From contig JBCDBD010000015.1 of assembly GCA_039184335.1 (NCBI GenBank), positions 1 through 64,000 on the forward strand: 64,000 nt of DNA, in the 5' to 3' direction. The position numbers and the translations under genes were made by a program. The notes under the pieces were generated by a model. It searched no databases, was not told the DNA's origin, and saw only the letters and a list, made by a program, of their open reading frames with translations. The stretch is from JBCDBD01 sp039184335 (GTDB taxonomy: Bacteria; Bacteroidota; Bacteroidia; Flavobacteriales; Flavobacteriaceae). Positions 52,358-60,852 of the stretch are shown one piece after another; position 1 is the stretch's first letter, and each line of letters begins with the position of its first letter.

Positions 52358-52880
52358 AGGTATCGTAACCTTTGAAGCATTGACCCTCAGCTCAGTTGAC
52401 ACCTACATTGATGTTGGCATACGGTCATATAGGCAGCACTACCTTCATCTTTGGCAAAACGAAAATCTTGATTCATTTCTCAAGAACAGCCTCTCAAAAA
52501 CAGCGGTATAGCAAATGTTCAACAATCAGAGGCAACGACCATTCATCATAAGAATCGGTACACAGTCCGCTGGTATACTGATGCTCACCATTGATCCAGA
52601 AGAAGGTATTTTTATAGCAGACCGTACAATACTGCTCCATAAAATCTATTTGTTGAGGCAGTATTCAGATATGGGAATCGGCCAAAAAACAATGGATTTT
52701 GTACAAGATTGGGCCAAAACACATCATAAGGAATGGGTTTGGCTATATACTATGAAAAAAGGTAGTGCATTGGGCTTTTATCTCAAAAATGGCTTTGAGG
52801 TGATTAAGAAAAAACTACTGGATTATCCCCAAGCAAAGGAAACGGAAAGGGAAATGCTGGTTTTAGCCAAAAAGGTATAG
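52329..52880 (+). pseudogene. GNAT-family acetyltransferase interrupted by an in-frame amber codon
   Basis: A single continuous frame from the ATG at 52329 to the stop at 52878-52880 reads as one GNAT acetyltransferase, except for TAG at 52509-52511. Before it comes VTFEALTLSSVDTYIDVGIRSYRQHYLHLW, and after it QMFNNQRQRPFII, DKIYLLRQYSDMGIGQKTMDF-type text (acetyl-CoA loop) and LGFYLKNGFEV. No shift of frame is needed, so one base change (for example CAG to TAG) explains it. The downstream half could be translated alone from 52515, but it would lack the N-terminal strands. Alternatives are a sequencing error or a suppressed stop. Confidence 0.8.
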
Positions 52881-52882
52881 GA

Positions 52883-53425
52883 CTACCACCCCATTCTTTT
52901 GATCAAATTTTCAATATGCGCAAAATGATGGCCGCCATGCCAGGCATAACGACCAATATTCGCCTCTAAAGTCGTCATCTCATTGCCTTCAGGGTGGGTA
53001 AACTTACGCTGCAAATCTTCATTTGACAATCCTTTTAGTAGATACACCAATTTGGCATGTACAGCACCCAAATGATCTAAAGAAAGCTGAATGGGAGCGG
53101 TTTTGGCGTCAAACAGGTTGGCCCATTCTTTTTCCAGATAAGGTTTTATGGTCGGGTTATCTTCGGTCAACGCCCATTTGAAACGAATGTAGCTATGGTG
53201 GTGGCTATCGGCAACATGGTGCACGACCTGTCGTACCGTCCACCCGCCTGGTCGATACGGGGTTTCTAATTGCTCTTCTGAAAGTGGGGTCACCATGGCT
53301 GCCAAACGTTGTGGCAACCGTTCTAAAATGACAATCCATTCGGTTATATGTTTTTCAGTAATCTGATCAGGAACTTCAAACTTGCCTATCGGATACCGTA
53401 ACTTTTCAAGAGTGGCTGTTTCCAT
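52883..53425 (-). CDS. YfiT-like metal-dependent hydrolase / bacillithiol transferase (DinB superfamily)
   Basis: The 180-residue protein has the opening LRYPIGKFEVPDQI, typical of the YfiT/BstA branch. Three metal-binding histidines fit HHVADSHHH and AWHGGHHFAHI. BstA-type enzymes conjugate bacillithiol or act as hydrolases. Whether this organism makes bacillithiol is not shown in the window, though many Bacteroidota do. It converges on the GNAT pseudogene and diverges from the peroxiredoxin gene. Confidence 0.88.
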   Translation of the reverse strand: METATLEKLRYPIGKFEVPDQITEKHITEWIVILERLPQRLAAMVTPLSEEQLETPYRPGGWTVRQVVHHVADSHHHSYIRFKWALTEDNPTIKPYLEKEWANLFDAKTAPIQLSLDHLGAVHAKLVYLLKGLSNEDLQRKFTHPEGNEMTTLEANIGRYAWHGGHHFAHIENLIKRMGW

Positions 53426-53513
53426 ATCCTAAAAGTAATAAAGTTTGGTGTGCTTTGATCAAGGGCGATATATGCACTCCTAAACTTTAATACATTTTTA
53501 ACCCAAAATCGAT

Positions 53514-53542
53514 TTGCTTCCCTCAAAGTAAAATTACCTTTA
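53514..53542 (+). promoter_or_regulatory. candidate promoter for the peroxiredoxin gene
   Basis: TTG at 53514-53516 is followed after 18 bases by TACCTTTA (53535-53542), one mismatch from TAnnTTTG. The ATG lies 25 bases on. The spacing fits the Bacteroidota sigma-A promoter. Confidence 0.5.
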
Positions 53543-53566
53543 TTCCCTAATCCTAAAACAAAAAAT

Positions 53567-54205
53567 ATGGCTACTATACGATTGGGCGACACTGCCCCTG
53601 ATTTTACTGCTGACACCTCTCAGGGCACCCTCAACTTTTATGATTATTTGGGGGATGGCTGGGGAATTCTATTCTCACATCCTGCAGATTTCACACCAGT
53701 ATGTACTACTGAACTGGGTACAGCAGCTAAATTTAAGAACGAATTTGATAAACGTAAGGTCAAAATGATGGCCTTGAGTGTTGACCCATTGGATTCGCAT
53801 CAAGAATGGATCAAAGATATCAACGAAACCCAAAACACGGTGGTGAATTTTCCAATTGTGGCCGATGAAGATAAAACGGTATCCCATCTGTACGACATGA
53901 TCCATCCAAACGCCAATGATAACCTTACCGTACGATCGGTATTTATCATTGCACCTGACAAAACCGTAAAGTTGATATTGACCTATCCGGCTTCAACAGG
54001 CAGAAATTTCTATGAACTGCTACGGGTGGTCGATTCGCTACAGCTAACGGCCTATCACAAAGTAGCTACCCCAGCCAATTGGGAAAACGGACATGATGTG
54101 GTCGTCAGCCCATCCATTTCCACTGACGAGGCAAAGGAACTTTTCAGCAAGGGCGTCGAAGAGGTCAAACCCTACTTGCGAATGACACCCGACCCCACAG
54201 CCTGA
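53567..54205 (+). CDS. 1-Cys type peroxiredoxin (Prx6 group)
   Basis: The 212-residue protein reduces hydroperoxides. It opens IRLGDTAPDFTADTSQG and carries the peroxidatic Cys in HPADFTPVCTTELG (about residue 46). DPLDSHQEWIKDI and RSVFIIAPDKTVKLILTYPASTGRN follow, the longer C-terminal arm of Prx6-type proteins. No resolving Cys is visible. It is probably expressed alone, between its promoter and a strong terminator. Confidence 0.95.
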   Translation: MATIRLGDTAPDFTADTSQGTLNFYDYLGDGWGILFSHPADFTPVCTTELGTAAKFKNEFDKRKVKMMALSVDPLDSHQEWIKDINETQNTVVNFPIVADEDKTVSHLYDMIHPNANDNLTVRSVFIIAPDKTVKLILTYPASTGRNFYELLRVVDSLQLTAYHKVATPANWENGHDVVVSPSISTDEAKELFSKGVEEVKPYLRMTPDPTA

Positions 54206-54236
54206 TATCACGATCAGCAACATCTTTATTTCTGTG

Positions 54237-54260
54237 CCTCCCCTATGGGGAGGTTTTTTT
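54237..54260 (+). terminator. terminator after the peroxiredoxin gene
   Basis: A 7-base perfect GC-rich stem (CCTCCCC with GGGGAGG) and 3-base loop is followed by TTTTTTT. Confidence 0.93.
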
Positions 54261-54354
54261 GTCGATACTTTTGTTTAATCTTTGCGCAACCTTTGGCAAC
54301 ATTGTTATCTAAAAGTCAAACAAACCTAGTTGCCCACCAATAAACAATACGACC

Positions 54355-54444
54355 ATGGGAATCTTTTTTGCCATACTCTCCTTACTGCTGGCCATTAATC
54401 TTTTATTGCTTTTACTCAGTGTAAACAGTACCAAGAAGCGGTAG
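54355..54444 (+). CDS. hydrophobic microprotein A (29 residues)
   Basis: ATG at 54355 opens a frame of 29 residues: a short start (MGIFFAIL), one leucine-rich membrane span (SLLLAINLLLLLLSV) and a basic end (NSTKKR). The same plan occurs 86 bases downstream in microprotein B, with shared INLLLL/LNLLLL and SVNxTK. This paired similarity, sitting between two terminators, argues for real genes. A single-span inner-membrane peptide is expected; no family is recognised. Confidence 0.55.
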   Translation: MGIFFAILSLLLAINLLLLLLSVNSTKKR

Positions 54445-54530
54445 TCTTACCTAAAAGTAGGGTTTTCAAGACGACGGTTGTTCACAGAATGGAGAAAGCC
54501 TTGCTTTCATTACCCTAACCTATCAGTACC

Positions 54531-54614
54531 ATGACTACTTTTTTGACCGTTTTAGCACTTTTGCTCTTATTGAACCTGTTGTTGCTCATGGTGAGTGTAA
54601 ACCGTACCAAGTAA
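54531..54614 (+). CDS. hydrophobic microprotein B (27 residues)
   Basis: The frame reads MTTFLTVLALLLLLNLLLLM and ends VSVNRTK. It is a paralogue of microprotein A by length, by the central LNLLLL, and by the ending SVNxTK. A terminator hairpin starts 5 bases after its stop. It may act with A on a membrane complex, as other tiny single-span proteins do, but nothing in the sequence names the partner. Confidence 0.55.
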   Translation: MTTFLTVLALLLLLNLLLLMVSVNRTK

Positions 54615-54618
54615 AAAA

Positions 54619-54641
54619 CCTTCCAAGAATGGAAGGCTTTT
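54619..54641 (+). terminator. terminator after the microprotein pair
   Basis: A 6-base perfect stem (CCTTCC with GGAAGG) and 6-base loop is followed by CTTTTAT. Confidence 0.75.
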
Positions 54642-54671
54642 ATGCTTACTGACCCGAAACAATTGTTTGGT

Positions 54672-55604
54672 CTATTTTACATTCACCAGTTCTACATCAA
54701 AGATCAAGGTAGCATCTGGCGGAATTACCCCACCTGCACCGGTACTGCCATACGCTAAATGTGATGGGATGACGAAACGGGCCTTATCGCCCACTTGCAA
54801 TAACCCGATACCTTCATCCCAACCAGGGATTACCTGCCCAACGCCCAACGTAAAATCAATGGGTTGGTTTCTTTTGTACGAAGAATCAAATACCTGTCCG
54901 TTTGTTAAACTGCCTTCATAGTGTACTGATACTGTTTTTCCTTTTTCAGCGGATGCCCCGGTACCCTGCGTGATTTTTTTAAAGTGGAGTCCACTGGCAG
55001 TCTTTTCAAATCCAGCAGCCAATTTTTCCATTTCGGCCTCAGCTTTGGCCTTTTGTTCAGCGATACGTTTTTCACGGGCCCCTTCAAAGGTGCGAAACGC
55101 CTCGACAGCGTTCCATTGCTCTGCCGTAGCACCCACCCTGACAATCTCCAAGTTTTTGATGGTATCGTTCTGGGCAATGGCATCGACCACTTCTTGTCCC
55201 TCTTTTACATGGCCAAAAACAGTATGCTTTCCATCCAACCATGGGGTAGCGACATGGGTAATAAAAAACTGGCTGCCATTGGTGCCAGGGCCTGCATTGG
55301 CCATGGACAATATGCCAGGAGCATCGTGTTTGAGATCGTCATGAAACTCATCGTCAAACTTGTAGCCCGGGTCACCTGTACCTGTGCCTCGGGGACAACC
55401 ACCCTGAATCATAAAATCGGGAATGACCCGATGGAATTTCAGACCATTGTAATAGGGCTTGCCTTGGGGGCGTACTCCGTTTTCCATGTTCCCTTCGGCG
55501 AGGGCGACAAAATTGCCGACTGTACCGGGCGTTTGATCATGGGTAAGCTTGATCAGGATTTTACCTTTGGTGGTATTGAATTTTGCGTAGATTCCGTCTT
55601 GCAT
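54672..55604 (-). CDS. cyclophilin-FKBP fusion peptidyl-prolyl isomerase
   Basis: The 310-residue protein joins two unrelated prolyl isomerase domains. Residues 1-165 are a cyclophilin (YYNGLKFHRVIPDFMIQGG, GPGTNGSQFFITH, WLDGKHTVFGHV). A charged helical linker (about 170-200) follows, then an FKBP domain (KGKTVSVHYEGSLTNGQVFDSSY, VIPGWDEGIGLLQVGDKA, LIFDVELV). There is no signal peptide, so it should fold proteins in the cytoplasm. Cyclophilin-FKBP fusions are known in Bacteroidota and a few other groups. The direction opposes the microproteins. Confidence 0.93.
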   Translation of the reverse strand: MQDGIYAKFNTTKGKILIKLTHDQTPGTVGNFVALAEGNMENGVRPQGKPYYNGLKFHRVIPDFMIQGGCPRGTGTGDPGYKFDDEFHDDLKHDAPGILSMANAGPGTNGSQFFITHVATPWLDGKHTVFGHVKEGQEVVDAIAQNDTIKNLEIVRVGATAEQWNAVEAFRTFEGAREKRIAEQKAKAEAEMEKLAAGFEKTASGLHFKKITQGTGASAEKGKTVSVHYEGSLTNGQVFDSSYKRNQPIDFTLGVGQVIPGWDEGIGLLQVGDKARFVIPSHLAYGSTGAGGVIPPDATLIFDVELVNVK

Positions 55605-55884
55605 CGTATTCTAAATTTATTCGTTTGTGCGTTGTTTTTTGATAAGACGGCAAAGGTAGTGTTTTTGACCATGGAACGCTCTTAAGAAAACCTGTTAAAG
55701 TTCTTTCGCTTTTACTTGTAAGTACGTATTAAAGTTTAGTAATATAATTCTTTGATTTTTTAAAGTTTTTTCTATTATTTGTAAACATGATAGCATACCA
55801 CAGAAAATCTAAATTGCTATAATTCTGTATTCTTACGTGCCGTATTCAAATAAACCTTTCAAAACAGATTAAACAGAAAAAAAT

Positions 55885-57087
55885 ATGAGACCATTAAAAT
55901 TGTTCTTTTTCGTTTCATTATCCATTGGTTTGAACAAAACTTTTGCCCAAGAGATGAAAGGTCTACCGGAGAATGCCTCCGAAAAAGTAAAGAAATGGGC
56001 AATTCAATTTGATTTTGATGACGATAGTTGTTATCCAGCACCTGCAATATCTCCCTACGGTAAAACAAATCCGGGACTTAAAGCTACAGGGACACGTACA
56101 GGGGATTGTAGGGATTTGGAGCAACTAAAGAATTCCAATACATATGTTCGATCGCATTCAGTAATCAAAAATGGACACACTTATGAGATAATCATGTATG
56201 CTTTATATTTTGAAAAAGACCAATACTCCCCTTGGACTGCAGTAGAATTAAAATGGTCTCATAGACATGATTGGGAATGGGCCTGTGTTTGGCTTAAGGA
56301 TGGAAGGTTAACCCACGCATCTTATAGTGCACACGGTAGTGATGGAGAGACAAAACCCATCAGTTCCTTAACTGATATCGTATCTAATAATCATCTCAGA
56401 ATCGTATACCATCAACATAATGTTAGAACACATGCTATGCGTTTTGCACAAACTGAAGAAAAAATTGTTGGTTGGACAAGCGACGTGGTCAAGAAATCCC
56501 CTATCTATAAAGAAGTTATTGAATCACCGGAGAATGACCTAAAAAAATGGTTGACCCCTAAATTGGTTCAGTGGGACAGGCTGACTTTAAAACAAAGAGA
56601 ACTTCTAGCCCAAGATTGGGGTAGTGCCAACCCCCCTTTCATTGCAGCCAATTTTTTTGATGAAATAAGAAATTATAAACCTGAAAGTTATCCGAGTGTC
56701 TCAGAATGGAAAAGAAGTAAAAACTTTCTACTTTCAGGGGAAAGGTTGAATTCTGGGGAAAAATTATTTTCTTCAAACGGAGCCTACATGTTACGTATGC
56801 AGGAAGATGACGGTAATCTTTGTGTTTACAAGAGCAACAATGGTACACAAGGCACTTTTGTCTGGGGCTCTTATCAATCAAAAAAATACGATTTGGGCGC
56901 TAGTCATTACCTTAGCATGCAAAATGATGGCAATCTGTGTATTTATGATAAGACCAATCGATTCAAATGGGGGTCTTCCCAAGTTAAACCATATTCCACG
57001 ACAGAAGGCAGCAAGTTGGTTCTCACTGATACAGGCAAACTTAATATTCTAAATTCCAAAGGTCAAGTTGTTTGGAAGAATGATTAG
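55885..57087 (+). CDS. secreted NPP1/NLP-family cytolysin-like protein with C-terminal B-type lectin domain
   Basis: The 400-residue protein has a signal peptide (LFFFVSLSIGLNKTFA, cleavage before QE). Residues about 25-215 match the NPP1 (necrosis and ethylene-inducing, NLP) fold: FDFDDDSCYPAPAI, IIMYALYFEKDQ and the hallmark HRHDWE (126-131, bases 56260-56277), whose acidic and His residues hold a divalent metal. The usual Gly before this motif is Ser. Cys49 and Cys75 fit the type-1 disulfide. Residues about 270-400 form a bulb-type lectin with QNDGNLCIY (a QxDxNxxxY mannose-site pattern) and a near copy. NLPs of plant pathogens permeabilise membranes via sphingolipid sugars. The target here, perhaps algal or protist, is inference. 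Confidence 0.9.
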   Translation: MRPLKLFFFVSLSIGLNKTFAQEMKGLPENASEKVKKWAIQFDFDDDSCYPAPAISPYGKTNPGLKATGTRTGDCRDLEQLKNSNTYVRSHSVIKNGHTYEIIMYALYFEKDQYSPWTAVELKWSHRHDWEWACVWLKDGRLTHASYSAHGSDGETKPISSLTDIVSNNHLRIVYHQHNVRTHAMRFAQTEEKIVGWTSDVVKKSPIYKEVIESPENDLKKWLTPKLVQWDRLTLKQRELLAQDWGSANPPFIAANFFDEIRNYKPESYPSVSEWKRSKNFLLSGERLNSGEKLFSSNGAYMLRMQEDDGNLCVYKSNNGTQGTFVWGSYQSKKYDLGASHYLSMQNDGNLCIYDKTNRFKWGSSQVKPYSTTEGSKLVLTDTGKLNILNSKGQVVWKND

Positions 57088-57624
57088 GCAATGGCATAAC
57101 CACTGCCCAAGTCGGTGTGTGGCATAACAGGTCATCTTAAACGGTCATTGTATCCACAGCCATAAGTTTTTGACAACAGCCATTGGTCGCTGCGGTTGGT
57201 GGCGCGTAAATTTTTATTCCAATACCGCAAAATCAAAAAGATATTGCTCCATATGAAGGCAAAAGGGCTATCGTATTCCAATTGAATCAAAAAATTCCAA
57301 AATTGGAATTGGAGGAATGTATCAGGGCCTCTTTGACCTATCATACCCTATCATACGTTAAAAAAACAGGCGACATTGGGAATTTAGAACGTGAACAAAA
57401 AAACTATTGGCTTACCATGAGCATATGTTATCGTGATTTAAGTGATAAAACGAAAGTTATGGGCTCGGTTAAATGTTAATCGCGAATTGACCGGCAGAAA
57501 GAAAAATTGGCTTGTAGCGATTCAAAACAATATCTAGAAGACAAAAGAAAATGATACAATAACCCTGCCCTTATAGTTGAACCTTATATTGCTTTCCATC
57601 GTAAACATCGGTAGCCAATGGATA
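57088..57624. other. gap of about 540 bases with a weak frame
   Basis: The region after the NLP-like gene has no confident gene. A weak frame at 57282-57479 is listed separately. No terminator with a strong stem was seen directly after the NLP-like gene. Confidence 0.45.
57282..57479 (+). CDS. possible small protein or gene remnant
   Basis: A 65-residue frame starting with TTG (NQKIPKLELEECIRASL...YHTLSYVKKTGD) has coding-like composition and extends open to a TAA at about 57210. No domain is recognised. It could be the end of a decayed gene; an opposing 70-residue frame covers part of the same DNA with no better support. Confidence 0.25.
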   Translation: MNQKIPKLELEECIRASLTYHTLSYVKKTGDIGNLEREQKNYWLTMSICYRDLSDKTKVMGSVKC

Positions 57625-58491
57625 TCAATCAAAATTTCTTTCGATAATATTTATCTTTTTAAGGGCACTGACCGTTGCAGCTGCCAAAGGATGGGTTGAG
57701 TCTTCAAGCTGTGCTATGACGTACATGATCTTTCGGGCATGAATCGCTGCAGGATAATCCGCATCATAAAACAACCAATTTTCAGGTTCTTCTATTTTTG
57801 ACAGCCATATGCGGTATTGATTTAAGAACTGCTCATTATAAAAAATGATATTCAAACCCTGTTGGCCATATTTAACAAGGCTGTCCAATAATGTTGAGCT
57901 GTAGAAATGATGTTGATCTGAAAAAAAGGCCTCATAAAAACTGTTGTACTTCAGTGCTTCAAACTTTTCCATTTTTAATCCATATTCATTGGCATTGAAC
58001 ATATTGGCCATAAAAAATGAATCATCTTCACCAGCGTTCGCTATACAATAGAGGTAGTACCGCTCATTTAAGTTGACGAATTTCCGAGGTTTGGCAAAAT
58101 ATTTTTCTTTCAGCATACCTTCGGTCATGTTCAAGATCTCATCATCCACAATTGAAGTGACCGCATAATGGGGATTGTAATAATCTGCCACAATAGCCAG
58201 AACAGGATCTTCGTCTTGCAGGTTCTTGGCCGATTCAAAGGCAATATGCTGTTTGAACCCTTGTGTACTGTCTTCATCCAAAGAGTCGAGGTATACCAGT
58301 TCAAGAAGTTCTTTCTGTACAAAAGCATAATCAATTTCAGAAAAGAGGGGCTCGCCATTGCGCAGAACTTCCTTTATCTCATCGCCTCCCCAAAACCTAA
58401 TCGTAGAACTCCGGGTAGATGTATCGAATTGCGCATTGATGAGGTACACTACAAAACAAAAAATAACCAACAATTTATATTTCAAGGACAT
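57625..58491 (-). CDS. exported protein of unknown function
   Basis: The 288-residue protein has a clear signal peptide (KYKLLVIFCFVVYLINAQ). The mature part is mixed helical with no Cys and no recognised domain. Visible texts include FWGGDEIKEVLRNGEPLF, EDPVLAIVADYYNPHYAV and MYVIAQLEDSTHPLAAATV. It starts 4 bases after the DUF5675 gene on the same strand, so the two exported proteins are probably made together and may act together. Confidence 0.7.
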   Translation of the reverse strand: MSLKYKLLVIFCFVVYLINAQFDTSTRSSTIRFWGGDEIKEVLRNGEPLFSEIDYAFVQKELLELVYLDSLDEDSTQGFKQHIAFESAKNLQDEDPVLAIVADYYNPHYAVTSIVDDEILNMTEGMLKEKYFAKPRKFVNLNERYYLYCIANAGEDDSFFMANMFNANEYGLKMEKFEALKYNSFYEAFFSDQHHFYSSTLLDSLVKYGQQGLNIIFYNEQFLNQYRIWLSKIEEPENWLFYDADYPAAIHARKIMYVIAQLEDSTHPLAAATVSALKKINIIERNFD

Positions 58492-58495
58492 ACCC

Positions 58496-59143
58496 TCATC
58501 TTAAGGTGATAAAAATAGGCATAACCTCCCTATTTTTGCCATTAGTAGCTGATATATTAACTTTTCTTTGACCGATTTTAGTATTTATGTATTCCTTTAA
58601 TTTCTTTATTTTACTCCGGCTACCCTTGACCATATCGGTATAATGGACTATGGTATCTTTTTTACCGGTGTAAATATCCCGTTTTATTTCTTCTCCCCTT
58701 TGGTTTTTATGATATGTTGACCCCGGTAAAATACACCCCTTGGAGTCCCACCAATAATTACCGACATGAATAAGAATCTTATCCCTTTCACCTGCATTTT
58801 CAGTATAGCCCCTGGTCAATAACCGAAATTCTTCATAGCAGGTTTTACGATGGGCCTTCCAATTCGGGCCATAATATTTCCAACAGTCATTGTGTACCAC
58901 CTCATACATACCCGGTGGAATCCGTTTTTCTGACCCAGCTTTTCTTTCCTCGAATTTAGTGCCCCGTCCCCTTTCCAAAAACCATCCTGTAACGGCATCG
59001 TTATCAATGGAAAACTCGCTGATCGTATAGTTTTCGGTCTGCTTTTTCATGGTCACTTTAATGTGTATGGTATCTGGTGCCATCTGCTGTGATCGTATGA
59101 TCCATGTAAAAAATAACAGCAAGGGCAAAAAGTAACGGCTCAT
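58496..59143 (-). CDS. exported DUF5675-family protein
   Basis: The 215-residue protein has a signal peptide (RYFLPLLLFFTWIIRSQ) and a DUF5675-like domain with EKRIPPGMYEVVHNDCWKY and ILIHVGNYWWDSKGCILPG. The HxGN...GCI stretch recalls the catalytic text of YkuD L,D-transpeptidases (H-G-x...S-H-G-C), but it is shorter. DUF5675 proteins are often found in phage or secretion contexts. Partner gene: the unknown exported protein downstream. Confidence 0.75.
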   Translation of the reverse strand: MSRYFLPLLLFFTWIIRSQQMAPDTIHIKVTMKKQTENYTISEFSIDNDAVTGWFLERGRGTKFEERKAGSEKRIPPGMYEVVHNDCWKYYGPNWKAHRKTCYEEFRLLTRGYTENAGERDKILIHVGNYWWDSKGCILPGSTYHKNQRGEEIKRDIYTGKKDTIVHYTDMVKGSRSKIKKLKEYINTKIGQRKVNISATNGKNREVMPIFITLR

Positions 59144-59454
59144 TTGGTTGCCAAAGTTTATGGTTCGAAAATTGAAAGAGCCGAAGATAAAAATTAAAAC
59201 AGTTTAACTGAAAAAAGCTTAAAAAAACTAAGTAAATTCCTATTTTTTGTAAGATTTAAAAAGTGCTGCCCCGTAGCCAGCTACCCGGATATCCGTTACT
59301 TTTTAATTGTATTTTTTTGGTCGTGTACCTAATCGTATTCTTGTATGAAAGATATACGGTATACCACAGGAAACATACTTTTCCGATGTTCTGTAAAGTA
59401 AAAAAGTGTGCTCTTATTTTAGTACTTCGAGGATCGCTATTTTAAACGTGTGTG
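59144..59454. other. non-coding gap of about 310 bases
   Basis: A 60-residue frame starting GTG at 59263 has a hydrophobic stretch (LLFNCIFLVVYLIVFLYERY), but start context and composition are weak; it is not called. No RNA gene or terminator was recognised. Confidence 0.45.
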
Positions 59455-60852
59455 CTAGCCTTTTATCTTTTCTGGCTGGACAATGCCGTATTTGTCCACC
59501 AAATACACCAGGCTCGCCATGGTCGCAGCACCCAATTGCAGTTCGCGCTGGTTGACGTGTTCAAAAGTATCGTTTTCGGCATGGTGGTGGTCGAAATAGC
59601 GTTGTGAATCGGGCCGAAGTCCTGCCAAAACCAAATTCTCGTCTTTGAGCGGACCGATATCGGCACCACTGCCGCCCCTTACAAACATATGGATGAGGTA
59701 CGGTTCAAATAATGCACGCCATCCCAATACCTGTTCAAAGTTTTCATCTGAACAATCAAAGGAAAATCCCCTTGGGGTAAATCCACCAGCATCACTTTCC
59801 AAAGCAAAGACATGACGTTCATTTTTACGCTTGGCGACCTCTGCATACTTATTGCCCCCACGCAATCCATTTTCTTCGTTCATAAAGAGTACCACCCTTA
59901 GTGTACGCTTGGGGCGGTACCCAGTTTCTTTCAATAGACGTAGCACATCCATACTTTGTACACAACCTGCACCGTCATCATGGGATCCATCACCGAGATC
60001 CCAAGAGTCTAAATGTGCACCGACAATCATGATTTCATCAGGATGGGTCGTTCCCCTAATCTCACCAATGACATTATACGATTCTACATCGGGGTATTGC
60101 TTGCAACTCTGTTTGAAGTAAAACTTTATCTCAGGATTCAGGGTCAGGGTAGTACTCAGCAGTTCGGCACCTTTGGTACTGATTGCAGCTGCCGGAATTC
60201 GGTCTTTGACCGAGGTTTCCCCATAACTCATGGAACCGGTATGGGGCAAATCGTCCAACCGAAGGTTCATCGACCGTACGATAACACCCACCGCACCATA
60301 TTTTCCGGCTTCAGCAGCACCTGAATAACGTTGGTCCACGCAACCGGAATAGGACTGGAACGTACTGATCAGTGTGGGGTTCATGGGGCGGTTGTAGAAA
60401 ACGATTTTTCCTGCAATCCTTTCCCTACCCAGTTTTTCCAGATCTTCGATACCATTTACTTCAATGACATTGGCTTTCAGTCCTCCATCAGGTGTGGCCA
60501 CAGAGCCTCCAAGTGCACATATGGGTACATTGGTCGTCAGACCGGGCTTGGTTTCTATATAGGCGAACTCTGGGGCGCCCCTTACCCATTTGGGTACCAT
60601 TACAGGCTGTAGCCACACGCGGTCCAAGTCCAAAGAATCCAGTTGTCCCTTGGTATACTCCACCGCCTGTTGGGCCTGTACCGAGCCTGAAAGTCGGCCC
60701 CCAATCTGGTTCGAGAGGTAATTGAGCCAATCATAGGCCCTTCCGTTGGTCAATGCGGTATCGTAGATGGCCCTGAGCTGTTTTTCATCATCTGATTGTG
60801 CGTTTACTGAAAAAACTAGAAAAAAAAGTAGGGTTGTAGCTAAGGTTCTCAT
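59455..60852 (-). CDS. exported M28-family zinc aminopeptidase/carboxypeptidase
   Basis: The 465-residue protein has a signal peptide (TLLFFLVFSVNAQS) and a PA-type insert in the first half. An M28 catalytic domain follows: AHLDSWDLGDGSHDDGAG (Zn His and bridging Asp), LFMNEENGLRGG (catalytic Glu) and HHHAENDTFEHVN (Zn His). It resembles plasma glutamate carboxypeptidase (carboxypeptidase Q) and removes terminal residues from peptides outside the cytoplasm. It overlaps the PPK2 gene by one base, which may be chance packing. Confidence 0.93.
   Translation of the reverse strand: MRTLATTLLFFLVFSVNAQSDDEKQLRAIYDTALTNGRAYDWLNYLSNQIGGRLSGSVQAQQAVEYTKGQLDSLDLDRVWLQPVMVPKWVRGAPEFAYIETKPGLTTNVPICALGGSVATPDGGLKANVIEVNGIEDLEKLGRERIAGKIVFYNRPMNPTLISTFQSYSGCVDQRYSGAAEAGKYGAVGVIVRSMNLRLDDLPHTGSMSYGETSVKDRIPAAAISTKGAELLSTTLTLNPEIKFYFKQSCKQYPDVESYNVIGEIRGTTHPDEIMIVGAHLDSWDLGDGSHDDGAGCVQSMDVLRLLKETGYRPKRTLRVVLFMNEENGLRGGNKYAEVAKRKNERHVFALESDAGGFTPRGFSFDCSDENFEQVLGWRALFEPYLIHMFVRGGSGADIGPLKDENLVLAGLRPDSQRYFDHHHAENDTFEHVNQRELQLGAATMASLVYLVDKYGIVQPEKIKG

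Noticed and set aside
57132..57344. Minus-strand 70-residue frame after the NLP-like gene
   Set aside because: Overlaps a slightly better plus-strand frame, and neither resembles a family; composition is not convincing.
59263..59445. GTG-initiated 60-residue frame with a hydrophobic segment
   Set aside because: Weak start, no similar sequence nearby, AT-rich spacer between a divergent and an unrelated gene; not supported.
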